Below, piece by piece: positions 13,101 through 24,918 of a stretch of 64,000 nt of DNA. Every line of letters begins with the position of its first letter. Positions within the stretch are counted from its first letter, which is position 1. Origin of the DNA: Paratinospora sagittata (Eukaryota > Streptophyta > Magnoliopsida > Ranunculales > Menispermaceae); NCBI GenBank assembly GCA_035771175.1, contig CM069613.1, forward strand, positions 7,679,501 through 7,743,500, given 5' to 3'. A program made the position numbers and the translations under genes. The notes beneath the pieces were generated by a model. The model saw nothing but the letters and a program-made list of their open reading frames with translations, did not search any database and had not been told where the DNA came from.

Positions 13101-16100
13101 ATTACAACTTATACTCAAAAGAAAATGAGCCAAAAGCACCTTTCGAAAAGTTGGTCCTAACCATTTTTTTAAGGCTTCCACCGATGACATGTATTTAAAA
13201 ATGCCCTCATACAACTTTTTATGGTTAACCAGCTATTAATGGTAGAAAGGGAAAAAAAATGTCATTTTAAGTAAAAAAAAAAAAAAAAGCACTTCTAAAA
13301 TACTTTAGCAAACACTTTTATTAGCACAAAAGCACTTTGTAAGAAATTTACCATATAAGACTTCATGAGCTTCTTCATAAGCACTTAGGTCATAATCACT
13401 TTTAAAAAATCTATAAGCTATACCAAAAGACAAGAGGTCTTTGAACAACACTGACTACAAATGGAATACAGTATATATGCAACTTTGATGATAACCAAAA
13501 GCATATTAAAATGAGGCTGTGACTTAAAAAATCCCATGAATATGCAAGCTAATGTAATCAAAGATTCATCAAAATTCAAAATTCATAAGCATACTTGAGT
13601 CCACAATAAGGTAATTTGTTTTCCTCCTCAAGTCAACATTACCAACTCCAGCAAGCAAGAATCCAGTTACAGTGTCCTACACGAGAAAGCACATAATTTA
13701 TTTGAGGGACATCATAAACAAGTATGAACTAATCTACATAAATCAACATCAGTGAACAGGATACTTTTATATTTTAAGTTTACTTAAATGTTAGTATGTT
13801 ACACATAAAAGTACACTGGAAGAGTATCGAAACAACACTATCCATGCAAGGTTGAATTTTATTTGGCTGATACCCTATTGTCAACATGAACTTTGAGAAA
13901 ACAACAAAAATAAAATAAATTCCAATAAGAAAGGGCCTGTAGTGGTTTGGCACTAGAAAGAAAATCCACGTAAGTAACAAAAGATGTAGTGAAGAAATGA
14001 AATGATATAAATATAATAATAAAGACAAATAGAATAAATAAATAAAATCTCAAGTCAATATCCATAAAGACAACAAAAATAAGCTCATTCTTTTTCTTCT
14101 TCTTCTTTTGGAAAGGTCTCAAAAAACCATAGGGTTCAGAGTAATCCTGTAATTTTGTAGATATTGATTCACTCCATCTTAGTTCCACCTGACAAGAGAT
14201 ACAATATTATCCTATTTGGGTCCTAAGTCCAACTAAGTTGGATCATTGCCCTCCCATAAGGGTTTGACTCTCCTCAAGGGAAAATGCATTGTAATAGTGT
14301 GAAGGGTAGAGGTCACTAACTATGGAAACCCAAGAAGTCCCATACAGCCGATGTGAGATTATTTCAAGGCACCCACAAAAGATCTTTATTGTTAGTTCCT
14401 CTTTCATTTTATTTGTTATCCACTCATTTCACAAAGAAGATATAAATGCCATATAGATACATGCACACCACATACATACTTACATGTATATTAAATTTAG
14501 TATTTATTTAATTGCTATATTCATTGAATGAGAAATAATTTATATAATATGAACTAATGAAATAGTAATTCAGATCATATTTATGAAACAAGAAATCCTA
14601 CATTATAAGATGCACCAATAAGCCTCAAAATCCCATGCTTGACATCATCCCTAGAAGCCCTTGTCCCCTTGACTCATTTTGAACTCTCACACATATTTTA
14701 CATTTATTAATATAATATCTGGCTTCTGGTCAAAAAAGAAAACAGATATTATCCCTTGAAGCACCACGCTCCTAAGGAGACATAGCATGCACCTCTATGC
14801 ACACTAGGCTGCCGTTTGCCATGTTAGGGAATGCTCGTGCACCAGACCGTACAAGGGAACCTAGCAAACTTTCCCCAAAGTGCTTCAAGAGTGGTCATTG
14901 GACCAATCCAATTTGTCCGTTATGCATTATTATGCATTAGGCATGAAATATATTCACTTCTCTTTGCTCTTATGAAAACAATTGCTTAATTATAAGCAAT
15001 GAAACGGAATAGATCTCAATTCATTGCATTGAGATAATCTTTTGTCATATGGAGGTACACAACAAAATCTTCTCTACATGCAATTAAGTTCTACATACAT
15101 TACCTTTTAGGAAGGGGTAATTCCATGAGTTTATTATGGTATGATGTTCACACTGTTGGGTTTTGTCCATTTAATGCACGCATCTCTAGTTTATGAATGA
15201 GAGGATCTATTAAATGGTTTTCTATACGTTCACAATTTTTTTTAATCCCTCTGACCATTTTCTTGATCTAAACTTTTGTTATTGATAAGAATTGATCATT
15301 TTTCATTTCTTGAAATCCCTCTTTATATTCAAAAAGGTGATGCAACGCATATTGCCCCATTCCAATTGTAAGGAATAAATCAAAACTAGATTTTGGTGCA
15401 ACAATGAAATCTTATTGGAACTTTCCATATCAATTCTTACTTCAAAACCATATAAGATCACATATCTAATGAAATAAGATGAATTAAGACATATTGTACA
15501 ATACCTAATATCTTCAATGTATCAACCAATTCTTGTTTTATCTTCTTTTTTTTTAATGACCTTTGGTATCCAGGTTACCTCAACTAATCCCAAAGCGCCC
15601 CCCTAGTTGCTTGAGCAAGAGATGTCCCTAGTGGCCAACACGGGGGAAGCTTGAACCCACAATCTTTGCCTCCTGAGGCGAAGTCAAAGCCATCACACCA
15701 AAACTGCATTGGCTATCATTTCTTTGTTTTTCAATTGCGTGAAAGGGACAAAAGAAACATTTTATTGTTTCTTCAACAATTTATGACCTCTACTCTTGTG
15801 GAGCTCTTAGTAGCATTTGAACCCAATTCAAGTTTCAACAATCTATATGAGAAAATAACACTTGATGTTGCAAAATGCCCAAGATATTCTTTGATTTCTT
15901 CTAGAAACATATTGACAGTCATCTACTTCTCATGTTCGCATATAGCCAAGATATTGAAGAGTATCTAAAAAGACATTCAAAAATTGTTCCAAGAATATCC
16001 TTCTTGATTCCATTTAAAGAAAGAATTGATCTCAATAGAATGGAAAAGGATGTTAAATTAATTTCCTTTCATACCACCATGTGCGCGCTTTGACTTGAGC

Positions 16101-18391
16101 GCAATCTAAGAGTTTTTAACAATGCTATAAAGGATGAAACCGTTCTTTGGGATGAACTAAAGCTGCAAGCTAGCACTTGGGTTTTCGCCTCTCCATGGGC
16201 TAAGGTTGCTCAATTTCTAATTGGTGTCTGAATTGAGACTCTTGTTTTCATCAGGGATTGCTAGGAATGCAAGCTTTCATGATCATGTTGTTCTTATTAA
16301 TTGAATGCAAGCATAGTAATGTAATTCTTTGGGGGAGTTAGGGAGCTTCGTAGTAGGTGATATAGCTAGAGTTAGATAATGAGGCAATCTATCAAGCAGC
16401 CCTGGTGCTACACCATATTAATGAAGTATATTATTACTATATTAATAAAGGAAAATGTTAATCTAACTACAAAAAAATAAAACTATATATGCAACTACAC
16501 TTTTAATTCCATTAGATCATTCATTGCATGCATTGAGATGTGTAATGAATGCATATCCAATGGCATTTATGGTGTAGTTGCACTTGTAGTTGTAATTTTT
16601 ATAGTTAGATTAGCATTTTCCATTAATAAAATATGTTTTGCCTCTTCTCAAAAAAATAAAAAATAAAGAAAGAATTGATCTTTATGTTAAAATGTTGATT
16701 GTTCTTTGATTGAACAATGTGTCACCTTTGGAATTTTCATATGGAATTGAAATGATCGTGATCCAAAGATCATCTTAATTGCAATAATCCACAACTTGAA
16801 CAAATATAGATATCTTAGAATCATATAGTATATTTGATGATTCATTTTGTCCTTGCTAAAAACTAATCCTTCTTTGTAAACCAAACAAGTCTAATCAAAT
16901 CCAAGTCTCACTTGATACATTCCTCAAAAAATCCAATTTGTTCAAATTCTTCCCCAAAGGCCCCAACTAACAAAGAAATTCTGGTAGATCACCAACATGA
17001 AATTGATTACTTGAGTACAACTTTGCAGGGCAAATACTCACTTTTTTTTTCCTTTTTTTGGAGAGGAAATAATAAACATGTTCCGTATCATCTAATTGAA
17101 TGATCAATCTAGCTCATTGGTGTTTGAAGAGACCGTCTCATTCAATTGGTCTCTATTCAAGAAAAGCAGACATAAGATTTTGAAAACCAAAAATAAAAAT
17201 AAAAATAAAAAGAAGATAGTGTCTCACCAGACTTTCAATATGCATTTTGAAGGAAAGTAAACCATGTTTTATTTAATTATACTACAAAAAAGAAAAAGAG
17301 AAAGAAAAAACAAAAAAGAAGCATAAAAGAATGCCTTTTGGCCAATTGTACATAGTTGTAACTGCATTGGCATTTTCAACATAAAGATGTTGGTCACAGC
17401 AGCAAAAGTGTCAACACAAAGTTCAAGGAAGATAAAGTTTTCTTGAGAGGTGTTATATCATAAGTGTTAATGGATAAATATTTTGTCTTTGAATTTATAA
17501 TGTCAAGAGTTTGTTTTCACTATGTAGTTTTCTAGAGAAGGTATTGATGCAGCACCGTGAGGAAAAGGAGAAGAAATGGTAGAGAAGAGAAGAAGAAGGA
17601 GAAGAAAGGAAAGGGCGAGAATTTTCTTCAATATCGCCTAAGAATTTTCTTCAAGAAAAAGTGCGAGATGGGTTGTCAAAATTGTGAATCGGAATCGAAT
17701 CATTTTGAGACTTGATAAATCGCATTGGGATTCAAATCAGTGAACATTAAGATTCATAATACAAAAGTGAATTGCATATTTATATGAATTAAGTACCCAT
17801 ACAGTTATAAAGACATCAATGTGTTTTAGCTAATTAATGATTCGGACAGATTCAACTAGTGATTTAGTCCAATTCACCTACGATTCAGACCAATTCACTA
17901 GCGATTCACAAGTATAATGATTCAAGAATCCGATCCGAATCGTTTTGAGGGTGAATCGAGTTGTGCATAGCACGATTTAGCGATTTGAATCACGATTCTA
18001 ACTACCATGAGCGCAAGTGTCTTCAGTATGTTTATGCACATAGTGAGTGACACACATCCATACACACAAATGCATTTGCAAGCATGTGCACTCACACAAA
18101 TAGAGAAGTTCGAATGGTGGTAGTTCGTAAAATCAACAAAGCTAAATGGTTGACATGTAGCCCATTTACTCTTTTTTCTTGTTTCATAACATTTTGCATT
18201 TGATGTGCATGATATCCTGATTCAACTTTCTTTAACTTAGCAACAAAGCAATGTGTTTCAAACTATTTCCCTGTGATGCATACTAATTTATACCAGACAA
18301 TCAATGAAAAAAAAAAACTTTTGATTACCTCATCAGCGATCATAGCAATAAGTGCTGAGTTCCTGGTAGGAATCTGAGCTCTGCCAGCCAT
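4171..18391 (-). CDS. VHA-F: V-type proton ATPase subunit F, four coding exons
   Basis: Subunit F sits on the central rotor of the vacuolar H+-ATPase and couples ATP hydrolysis in V1 to proton pumping across endomembranes. The coding exons, in order of translation, are 18329-18391 (starts [17 protein letters not shown]), 13595-13676 ([18 protein letters not shown]), 8685-8767 ([19 protein letters not shown]) and 4171-4335 (ends SVASERR, stop TAA at 4171-4173). All junctions are GT-AG. The second junction splits a lysine codon; the first and third lie between codons. The product is 130 aa, the usual plant length, with the conserved [16 protein letters not shown] block near the C-terminus and no frame damage. 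The introns are about 4.65, 4.83 and 4.35 kb and loaded with transposon remnants, far larger than the coding part. It is the only clearly intact gene on this side of the retrotransposon complex. Confidence 0.95.
6409..6785 (+). repeat. Truncated or solo LTR, same family as 9577-11112
   Basis: It aligns along most of its length with the two LTRs at 9577 and 10666. Shared blocks are TAGAGAAGTTT, GTCTAAATAGAGTT, CATAAAGAGCTCCAATTA and the ending GAGTATTTTCGTTCTTCCTTC. The first 15-20 bp are diverged and no target duplication is visible. It lies in the last intron of VHA-F. Confidence 0.65.
7085..7990 (+). repeat. TTCG-rich repetitive tract in VHA-F intron
   Basis: AT-rich DNA starts with closely spaced TTCGGCGAAATT/TTCGACAAA-type words and ends with TCGAATT/TCGAAGTTT words; the centre is plain AT-rich. 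It resembles 18800-19030 (shared GCCGAATTTTT, GGTTTTT and GCAAAAATTCG blocks in the same order). It is probably an uncharacterised dispersed repeat. No reading frame and no clear termini. Confidence 0.45.
9577..11112 (+). mobile_element. Short non-autonomous LTR retrotransposon in VHA-F intron
   Basis: Two direct repeats of about 435-447 bp (9577-10011 and 10666-11112) start TGCAGGGACG and TGTGGGGACG and share nearly all internal landmarks. The 654-bp internal region begins with a primer-site-like stretch (TTGGTGTCAAAGTC, about 10015). It ends with GAGGACGAGCTCTTCTCAAG and a purine tract directly before the second LTR, a junction style typical of Ty3/gypsy pol ends. Only small broken frames lie between. 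It is therefore an internally deleted, non-autonomous element. No matching target duplication was found. Confidence 0.75.
11645..12260 (+). pseudogene. 5'-truncated L1-type LINE remnant
   Basis: Translation of the plus strand, with several stops, gives the Cys/His-containing C-terminal region usual in plant L1 LINEs. The pattern runs from [13 protein letters not shown] through [26 protein letters not shown] to [15 protein letters not shown] (about 11690-11870). The tract ends in an A run at 12248-12260, as expected for a LINE 3' end. It lies in the third coding intron upstream of exon 8685-8767. Confidence 0.65.
12261..13594. other. VHA-F intron, no clear element
   Basis: AT-rich intron sequence. 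13050-13430 has the look of a small DNA-transposon remnant (AAAAGCACTT-type words on both sides of an A run), but I could not define its ends. Confidence 0.35.
13677..15549. other. VHA-F intron, nothing firmly identified
   Basis: AT-rich. Reading frames are short and broken on both strands. 14740-14900 is GC-richer without recognisable structure. Confidence 0.35.
15550..15715 (-). repeat. tRNA-derived SINE-like copy
   Basis: Read on the minus strand, it has a B-box-like GGGTTCAAGCTTC downstream of a TGTGATGGCTTTGAC stretch (possible A box). It then runs through GTGTTGGCCACTAGGG to an A-rich 3' end at about 15550. It is much GC-richer than the surrounding intron. The target duplication is not clear. 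Confidence 0.5.
16130..16660 (+). other. Possible LINE 3'-end remnant
   Basis: The plus strand around 16150-16230 translates to a stretch resembling the end of a LINE or RNase H-like protein ([16 protein letters not shown]). It is followed by untranslated DNA and an A-rich run near 16650-16665. It is short and has stops, so the identification is weak. Confidence 0.3.
17550..18005. repeat. Polypurine stretch then GATTC-rich tract
   Basis: 17558-17635 is almost pure purine (GAGAAGAAGG-type). 17690-18005 contains many copies of GATTC/GAATC, including near-palindromic groups such as GAATCGGAATCGAATC and GAATCCGATCCGAATCG close to opposite ends. It may be an imperfect inverted-repeat element; the ends are not defined. 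Confidence 0.4.
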
Positions 18392-18799
18392 TTACAAATA
18401 AACAATCTAACTGCAAAAAAAAAAAAAAAAAAATTAATGATAAAATAGGCATTAGATTACTATAAATTCCAGTGTATAATAGCTATTAGAACGCACCATG
18501 AGGAAAAAAGACATACTACAAGGATAGTGCCAAGTAGATCAAGAAGAACTACTAATAAAGCCAATAAATACAGGAACTAAGTAAACCCCTCTTCCCACCT
18601 AAAGATGTATAGCACGAAAATAGAAACCTAAACTCTTTTAAACAGATCTATACACCGTAATAGCAAGTTTTTTAATACTAAGAACAAAATTATGAAGCTC
18701 CTTTTTTCAAGTAAAAGGTGGTCAAAGAAACTACAGATCTAGTTATAGAACTAGCCTCTGTAAGTGCTATCCTTGATGAAAAATGTAGTTGAGAAACAG

Positions 18800-19030
18800 A
18801 GGATTGAAAATTCGACAAAATTCGCGGAAATTCGCCGAATTTTTAAGGTTTTTCTCGGTAACGATGTGCAGAGAACATGTAGAAAAGGAACTGCAAAAAT
18901 TCGGCGAAAAGTCCAGAAAAACTCGAAAAAAATGAAGAAATCGCCAAAAAAATCACTTAAGAAAAGAGAAGCAATAATTCGCCAAAGTCTGTCGAAATGT
19001 CAACATTAGGAACGAAACCTTTTCGACAAC
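18800..19030 (+). repeat. Second copy of TTCG-rich repeat
   Basis: It sits in the 5' UTR intron of VHA-F. It contains ATTCGACAAAATTCGCGGAA and GCCGAATTTTT..GGTTTTT..GCAAAAATTCGGCG in the same order as the start of 7085-7990. It is shorter and probably truncated. Confidence 0.45.
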
Positions 19031-19144
19031 CGACATTCAATTCAGCAAATCAAAAAACGAAATAGAAAATTAGAGATTTGGAGAGGATTAGAGAAAAGAA
19101 TTTGGAAGAAGTAATTAAGAAGAAAGGGTGAATGGAAGACTGAC

Positions 19145-19225
19145 CTGACCTAGATCGATCGGAGGCGAGCACGACGCGGCAACCTTGGGCGAGATACGGA
19201 GAGAGAAGCTTTAGAATTGTTAGGG
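19145..19225 (-). other. VHA-F: Probable non-coding first exon (5' UTR) of VHA-F
   Basis: The first coding exon continues upstream of ATG to an acceptor (TTTTTTGCAG, minus strand) at 18411-18412, so it carries 19 bp of UTR and a 5' UTR intron must precede it. The nearest plausible leader is the GC-richer, CT-rich stretch here, which ends in a good donor (GTCAG/gtcagt) at about 19145. The transcription start is not defined; the upper boundary is a guess. Confidence 0.5.
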
Positions 19226-20165
19226 CCTCTTTTTTTTTAATTTATTTTTGAATTTATAATATTGTGCTCCAACATCCTTTTAGTTAAATGGCTTCCACTA
19301 CATTATTTGGTGACATTCTTCTTCTTCTTCTTTTTCTCTTGTAAAGGATTTTTGGCCAAATTACACCTGATGAATTTTTTTTTCCCCTTAAATATGGGCA
19401 AAATAATTTTATTTGCCAAAATACAGCACTTTGGCCACGCTGGCGTCCGGTGGCCAAAGTGCAGGCGAGCTGGCGTTTTCATTATGGTTAGACGTTTTAA
19501 TTTAAAAATAAAAAATAAATAAAGGAAAAAACGATATAAAAACACCAACCATCCCGCATTTTCACAATGAAAATGCTGAATAGTTCGACCTTTTTATTTT
19601 AAGAAAAAATACAATGTAAACGCCGAAGGCATTACCAATAGGCGTTTTTAACTAAAAACTTGAAAAAAAAAAAAAGTGTTTTGTTACGTGGGCATCCAAT
19701 TGGCAGCCAACGTGGCAAAATTACTGAAGTTTTTTCTCCCTATTTTACCTAAAACTTTTCTAATCAACTTTACATAACTAAAAAGTCATCTTGTAAACTT
19801 GTGCAATGCATAGGTAACATTAAATAATTAAGAAAAATAATAAAAACTTTAACAAAATATTTTAATATAAAAAGAACTTTAACAATAATTCTATAATATT
19901 TTTAAATTTTTTTTGAATATTTTATAACAGCATTTCTACAGTATTTATGTTTTTGTTTAAAAGCTCATCATATATATGGCCAACGTAGAAAAGAATTTTG
20001 ACGTAGAATTTTTTTAAAAAAAATAGCTTTTAATATGTTAAAAAAAATTAAGGACAAAAATATAAAAAAAAAATCATTAAATACAAATATTCTTATTTTT
20101 AAAATAATGTACGTTGGCCCATCCAAGAGGGACGGTTGTAAGTTTTTAAACCTTTTTAAATAAAT
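19226..20165. promoter_or_regulatory. Upstream region of VHA-F
   Basis: This region must contain the VHA-F promoter, but I cannot name a TATA box with confidence. It holds a strong hairpin at about 19430-19465 (CACTTTGGCCA ... TGGCCAAAGTG), a second word pair around GGCGTTTTT (19480-19650) and long A/T runs. The rest is AT-rich with no gene. Confidence 0.4.
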
Positions 20166-21885
20166 TGCACCAAGTTAAAGTAAAGTAAAAAGGTAATGGC
20201 AAGAATAAGAACACGGCGATCTAACGTGGTTCAGCAAAATCCGCCTACCTCCACAACTTGGTCGCCCCTGATCAACATTTTTCAAAACCCAACCACTATT
20301 GAATTCAACTTCAAGGGTGAGGATCAAAACCGATAATAAACCACTCACTTTACAGGCGTAAGAGCAACCTCAGCCTAGCCTAAGCACACTGGTCACAGCT
20401 CACAAGTGATACGCAAATCACCAATACAAGAATTGTTAAAATAAAACAAAATGCATAACTTGTACAAATAGATTGAAGATGTTCTTCTTACTAAAAACGC
20501 TTCTACTTACAAGTGTTGCCTATGATCCTCCTCTTGTTACTTAGCAAAAGGAATGTGTAATGAAGTTCAAGTGGTGAAGAGGTTACCACGATTTGAGGCA
20601 AGCTTTTTAAAAAATGTTGAGATTTGAAGATGAATAATCAAAGTTGTTGCAGCTCAAATCAAATCTCGTTTGAATGTAAAATCTCTTTGTGAAATACTGA
20701 AAACCTTTTGTTTGAATATGAGACTAACACTCAAAATCGTTTGGAGTTCATAAGTTTCAAAATGAGCAAACCCTTGTTTAAATAGAAAAACATCCCTCCA
20801 ATTTAAAAACTAGGGTTTTGGTAAACCAATCAAATTTGTGTATTCAAATTTTTATTTCAGCTTTTCCAAAACATTTTTCCTTAATTAGATTTGCAAATGA
20901 ACGTTGGAAATCATGAAGAAATGGTGTTACACGAAGGAGGAAAGCAACAATATACTCAACGTTCAAAAACCCAGACTTGTCAGTTCTTGCTAACAGGGTT
21001 GATATAGTGTCCTATAGAGTCCTATAGCGCGTTGTAGCACTTACAGCACAGTTAAGCAATTTGGATTGTTCTACCTCTATAGCGGGCTACAGTCTCTATA
21101 ATAGTGTGTTGTGTCAAAAACCCGAGAGTTGGGTTTCTCAATCAAAGCTTTATAGCGCGATGTAGTAGCCTATAGTGGGTTATTGTTTAAGTTATAGAAA
21201 AATGAGATTTTTATTAGAAAACCAGTAGCGGGCTATTCAAGTCAATAGCGAGTTATAACTTAAGCTATGAAAAGTTGGAAATTTTGTAGATAGACCAACA
21301 ACGCTCTATAGAAAGGTATAGCGGGCTATAGCATAAACATACATAAATTCTGAAATTTTCAGATATGGGAACAGCGTGCTATAAGACCCTATAGCGCACG
21401 GAAGGCCTTTTGAAAAATTAAAGATTTTTCAAATTAAACCACAAAGGCACTTCAACCATGTCCTAATGATTTCAAATGAAATGCTTATGAAATCAAATTA
21501 TTCTAAAGCCTTTGAAAACCATTCTAAAGCATTTGAAAAACATTTTATGCAATCAAATCATTTTAGATGAATATTATGATTACTCTAAGGATTTGGAATA
21601 ATCTTTTGCTAGAGTAATCAAAAGTAGATCTTGCATTCTGAGACTGACTCTAAAAAGACTTCTACAAGATCTTCAGTTGATGACTATGAAGTTGGTCTTG
21701 AGCTTTTACAACATCATCTTTTAGCTTTGAGTCATCTTTGATTGTCTCCTCTTCTTGGTTGATTCTTTGTAATCATATCTGAAAGATTAAAGCTTGGAGA
21801 CACAAACTGAGGTTAAGTAAACATATCATTTGTAATCATCAAAATTCACCATCAAATTCTGACCACAAGGGATGTTGGTCCAACA
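20166..21885 (-). repeat. Probable solo LTR, copia type
   Basis: Read on the minus strand it begins TGTTGGACCAACATCCC and ends near GGTGCA at 20166, giving TG...CA ends over about 1.72 kb. No adjoining pol sequence is present. It contains the AACGTGGTTCAGC...CCGCCTACCTCC stretch often seen in plant LTRs, and a run of TATAGCGGGCTATA-like words at about 21000-21400. No target duplication was found, so the exact ends are provisional. Confidence 0.5.
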
Positions 21886-22712
21886 ATGTAATTAAATTAT
21901 AACTATTAATTTGTTAATGTTGTTTGTATAAGTCTTATTTATTTTATTATGTCAAATAACAAAATTAAAATGCCAATTTTTAGTTAAAATAACATATTAT
22001 AATTCAGAAATCATTAAGATTATACCAAAACTTTCCGAAAAGGAATATAAAAAATATATGACATAATTTATTTAATATAAACCATATACTAAAAACATAA
22101 ATTTATGGAAGAATATATCTTTTACGGATTGCTTCAAAAGATATATGTATATATTTTTACAGATAAAATTGTTTGTCACAACTTTTATCCTCCGAAATGT
22201 TTTGTAAAAAGAGAGAGATCAGTTGGCCTATAGGAGAGAGAGGACATGTGATGGAAAAGAAAAAAGTACAAACACTTAGTAGACACGTGTTAACAACGTG
22301 TAACGAGGGAACACGTAGCGAATTTTGGTAAGAAGTATTGCATTATTATTAATATCTTTTACAGATATTAATATCTTATATATAACGCAATACAATACTT
22401 ACGTGATTGACAAGCGTCGCCCCTCTCAGCATTTTCTCTTTGTCATCCAGTGAAATTACTCTTTCTCTTATGTTCAGAGTGTTTTCTCATTTTAATGAAG
22501 CGAAAAATCTCTTTGTTTACCAAGTATATTTATATTACTTCACCATAATAACTCCCACAATATTTGTTTTTAAAAAGAAATTATTGGTCTCGTACCTAAA
22601 GAGCTCATTGTAGCCTATTAAATTCACCAACCCATCAAATCACACATTATGTTTTACCTCTTTTGAACACGTGTTGTAGCCATTAAATTCTCCTGATAGT
22701 CTTTAGTAGTTT
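21886..22712. other. Intergenic AT-rich DNA
   Basis: No gene. It includes an imperfect palindrome at 22328-22402 and a cluster of CACGTG-like words (ACACGTGTTAACAACGTGT near 22280-22310). Confidence 0.4.
22328..22402. repeat. 75-bp imperfect palindrome (mini hairpin element)
   Basis: GTAAGAAGTATTGCATT at the left pairs with AACGCAATACAATACTTAC at the right, and the inner AGATATTAATATCT region also folds back. It could be a very short MITE or a precursor-like hairpin. It encodes nothing. Confidence 0.5.
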
Positions 22713-24918
22713 TGTAGCACCCCATAATTTTTAAGTCCAAATCTCATAATTTATGTCTTGATTAGTCATAATAATACGGTATGTATGCGTGTATGTATAT
22801 ATATATTTGTAATGTATTTTTAGGTGTATAAGAGGTTCATATGTGTACTAAACTTATAATTGCTTTGTCAAAAATAGTTGGTTATGTCATAAAGGAGTGC
22901 AAAGTGTGTCTTTACGTAAATTAGTGTACATTTAGTTGTATAGCCAATGGAGTGAAGAAAAAACCAAGAACTGGGAAATCTAAGCAACTAGATCGGGAAA
23001 AAGTCAATTTTTTAAAATGTGGTCGGCGTGGCGGTGGAATTTGATTAAACCGCAGGAGCTGTTTTGTCTTAGGCTGAATTTGAGCTGCTTCCAAGACAAA
23101 GAAGAAGAGGAAATGAAGGGATAGAGGGGAGAACCCGTTTTCACCCAAATTCAACCCTAGGTAAGTGGTTTTTGATGAATTTTATTGTAAAATTGCTATT
23201 AGAGTTAGAAGAAACTTCCTTCTGTCAAATCAATACCGAAATACTAGTTATTTGATGTTGATTTTGTGAATCGATCTACATATAGGCTTGAATAATTGGT
23301 TAGGGTTTTGGAAACCCAAACCAAGCTGAGAAATGATGTAAAATGTATGATTTCATTGTGTGAATAACTGAATATCAACATAATGTTGAAAAATGGGTTT
23401 TCTATGTGTGCAAGTAAGCAAGCATGTTGCTCACTTGACACTAAACTAAGAATAATAGGTGGCTGATGTATTTGATGTTTAAAATAGATTTTAAACTGTT
23501 TTGGTGGTTAAATTACCCTAGAATGCTAGGAATTTACATTTAGATCATAAACCACCAACTTATGAGATTATGGTGGTGGTGTGCAATTGAGTATATATGG
23601 CTGGAAAAGCTTGCATATGCTAAGAATGAGCTCCCATTTAAATGATTGAATGCCCCCTTCTCATTCTAATGCTATAAAACGATATATATGATGAGTTGAG
23701 TGTGTATAGACTATAAAATGAAATCTTGTAGGCTGATTTTGCTAAAAGTATTCTATGCAATGAAATTAGTTTAGATAATTGATTTTAGTGTCTTAAATTG
23801 GTGAAGACATATGGTTTTATGCTATGATAGACTATAATGTGTATTTAACAAATTAGGGAACTTAAGTATATTAGATTGCCTAGTGTTCGTGATTATCGCA
23901 TTGGTGGTAATTGTTGTGAATATTTCTCACTTTTAGACTTCACATGTAGCATTATATCCTATGTACATGTTGTTTGAAATTATTGATATGGTAATGTATT
24001 TACATGAGTTCCTAAAGCATCAAAAGGAATTTGAAACCGAAGATGTGAGTTATTTATAGAATCACCATGACCTTCTAAGGGAGAGTCTCACGAGTATGTA
24101 GCATATACTCTGAGTTGTTTGCATTCTCTAGAAAGAGTCTGAACCACTATAGGGGAATTGAGAATCATAATTCAGACTCTACTATCCTATTGGGACAACG
24201 AGTTGATGAATCATAAGAAATTTGAAACTTTTGCAATCCTTATGGAGAAAAACATTGGTTAAGCCAGTTAGCCATAAGGGTGAGTCTCTCCAAGGTATCT
24301 AGGAAGGTGGGAGGAGTAGTTCATTTTTAAAAATAGGCTCATTTGTGCATTATTTCTAAATGATCATGTGTTTGTGCACACATACATGACTATGTAGAAA
24401 TACATTATTTGTTTAAATGATTTAGACCGTGTTTTATTTAAATACGTATGTGTAGTTATTTGTGAGTTATATTCACTGAGCACGTGTAAGCTCATATTTC
24501 TCTCTTATTTTTCAGGTTCTGATAGGAAAGGAAAAGGAAAGGTGGAGTTACTTGTGATGTGAATTCTAGTCCTAGAGAATTGAGTCATTTATTGTCTTTG
24601 AGACTATAAAGTCTTGTTTTTGTAATATATGTAATATCACTGTACTTGGATATATATGTTATTATTATCTCTGTAGTTGGTTGAGAATTTTGAGAACTTG
24701 ATTATGTATCATGAGATGGAATGGTTTGCAATTATATTTGTTGATAATTATATGAATTGGATTTATTTTGTGAATAATGTGAATCCTATAGGTAAATTGA
24801 GAAAATGATGTATTTACAAGGGGAGATGTTTGAGTTGGAAGGCTTATCAGAATCTTGATTATACCTTAGATAAGGATAATCAGGGTTTTGAGCCAGTTAG
24901 GAAACCTAATGATACGTG
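22713..24918 (+). repeat. Probable solo LTR, gypsy-type
   Basis: It begins TGTAGCACCCCATAATTTTT and ends GTGTCTTGACA, about 2.2 kb. The start and the CAGGTTCTGATAGGAAAGG block near the 3' end match the architecture of the gypsy LTRs in this window (which read TGTAGCACCC... and CAGGATCTGATAG on their own strand). It is directly followed by copia LTR sequence. It has no pol and no clear target duplication. It shares diverged segments with 53766-56040. Confidence 0.55.

Noticed and set aside
15000..17250. Possible old viral or retroelement insert in the VHA-F intron
   Set aside because: Several broken minus-strand frames look coding-like, but none carries a motif that I can name, so no claim is made.
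19262..19548. Two overlapping opposite frames (86 and 81 codons)
   Set aside because: Low-complexity translations of T-rich and A-rich runs.
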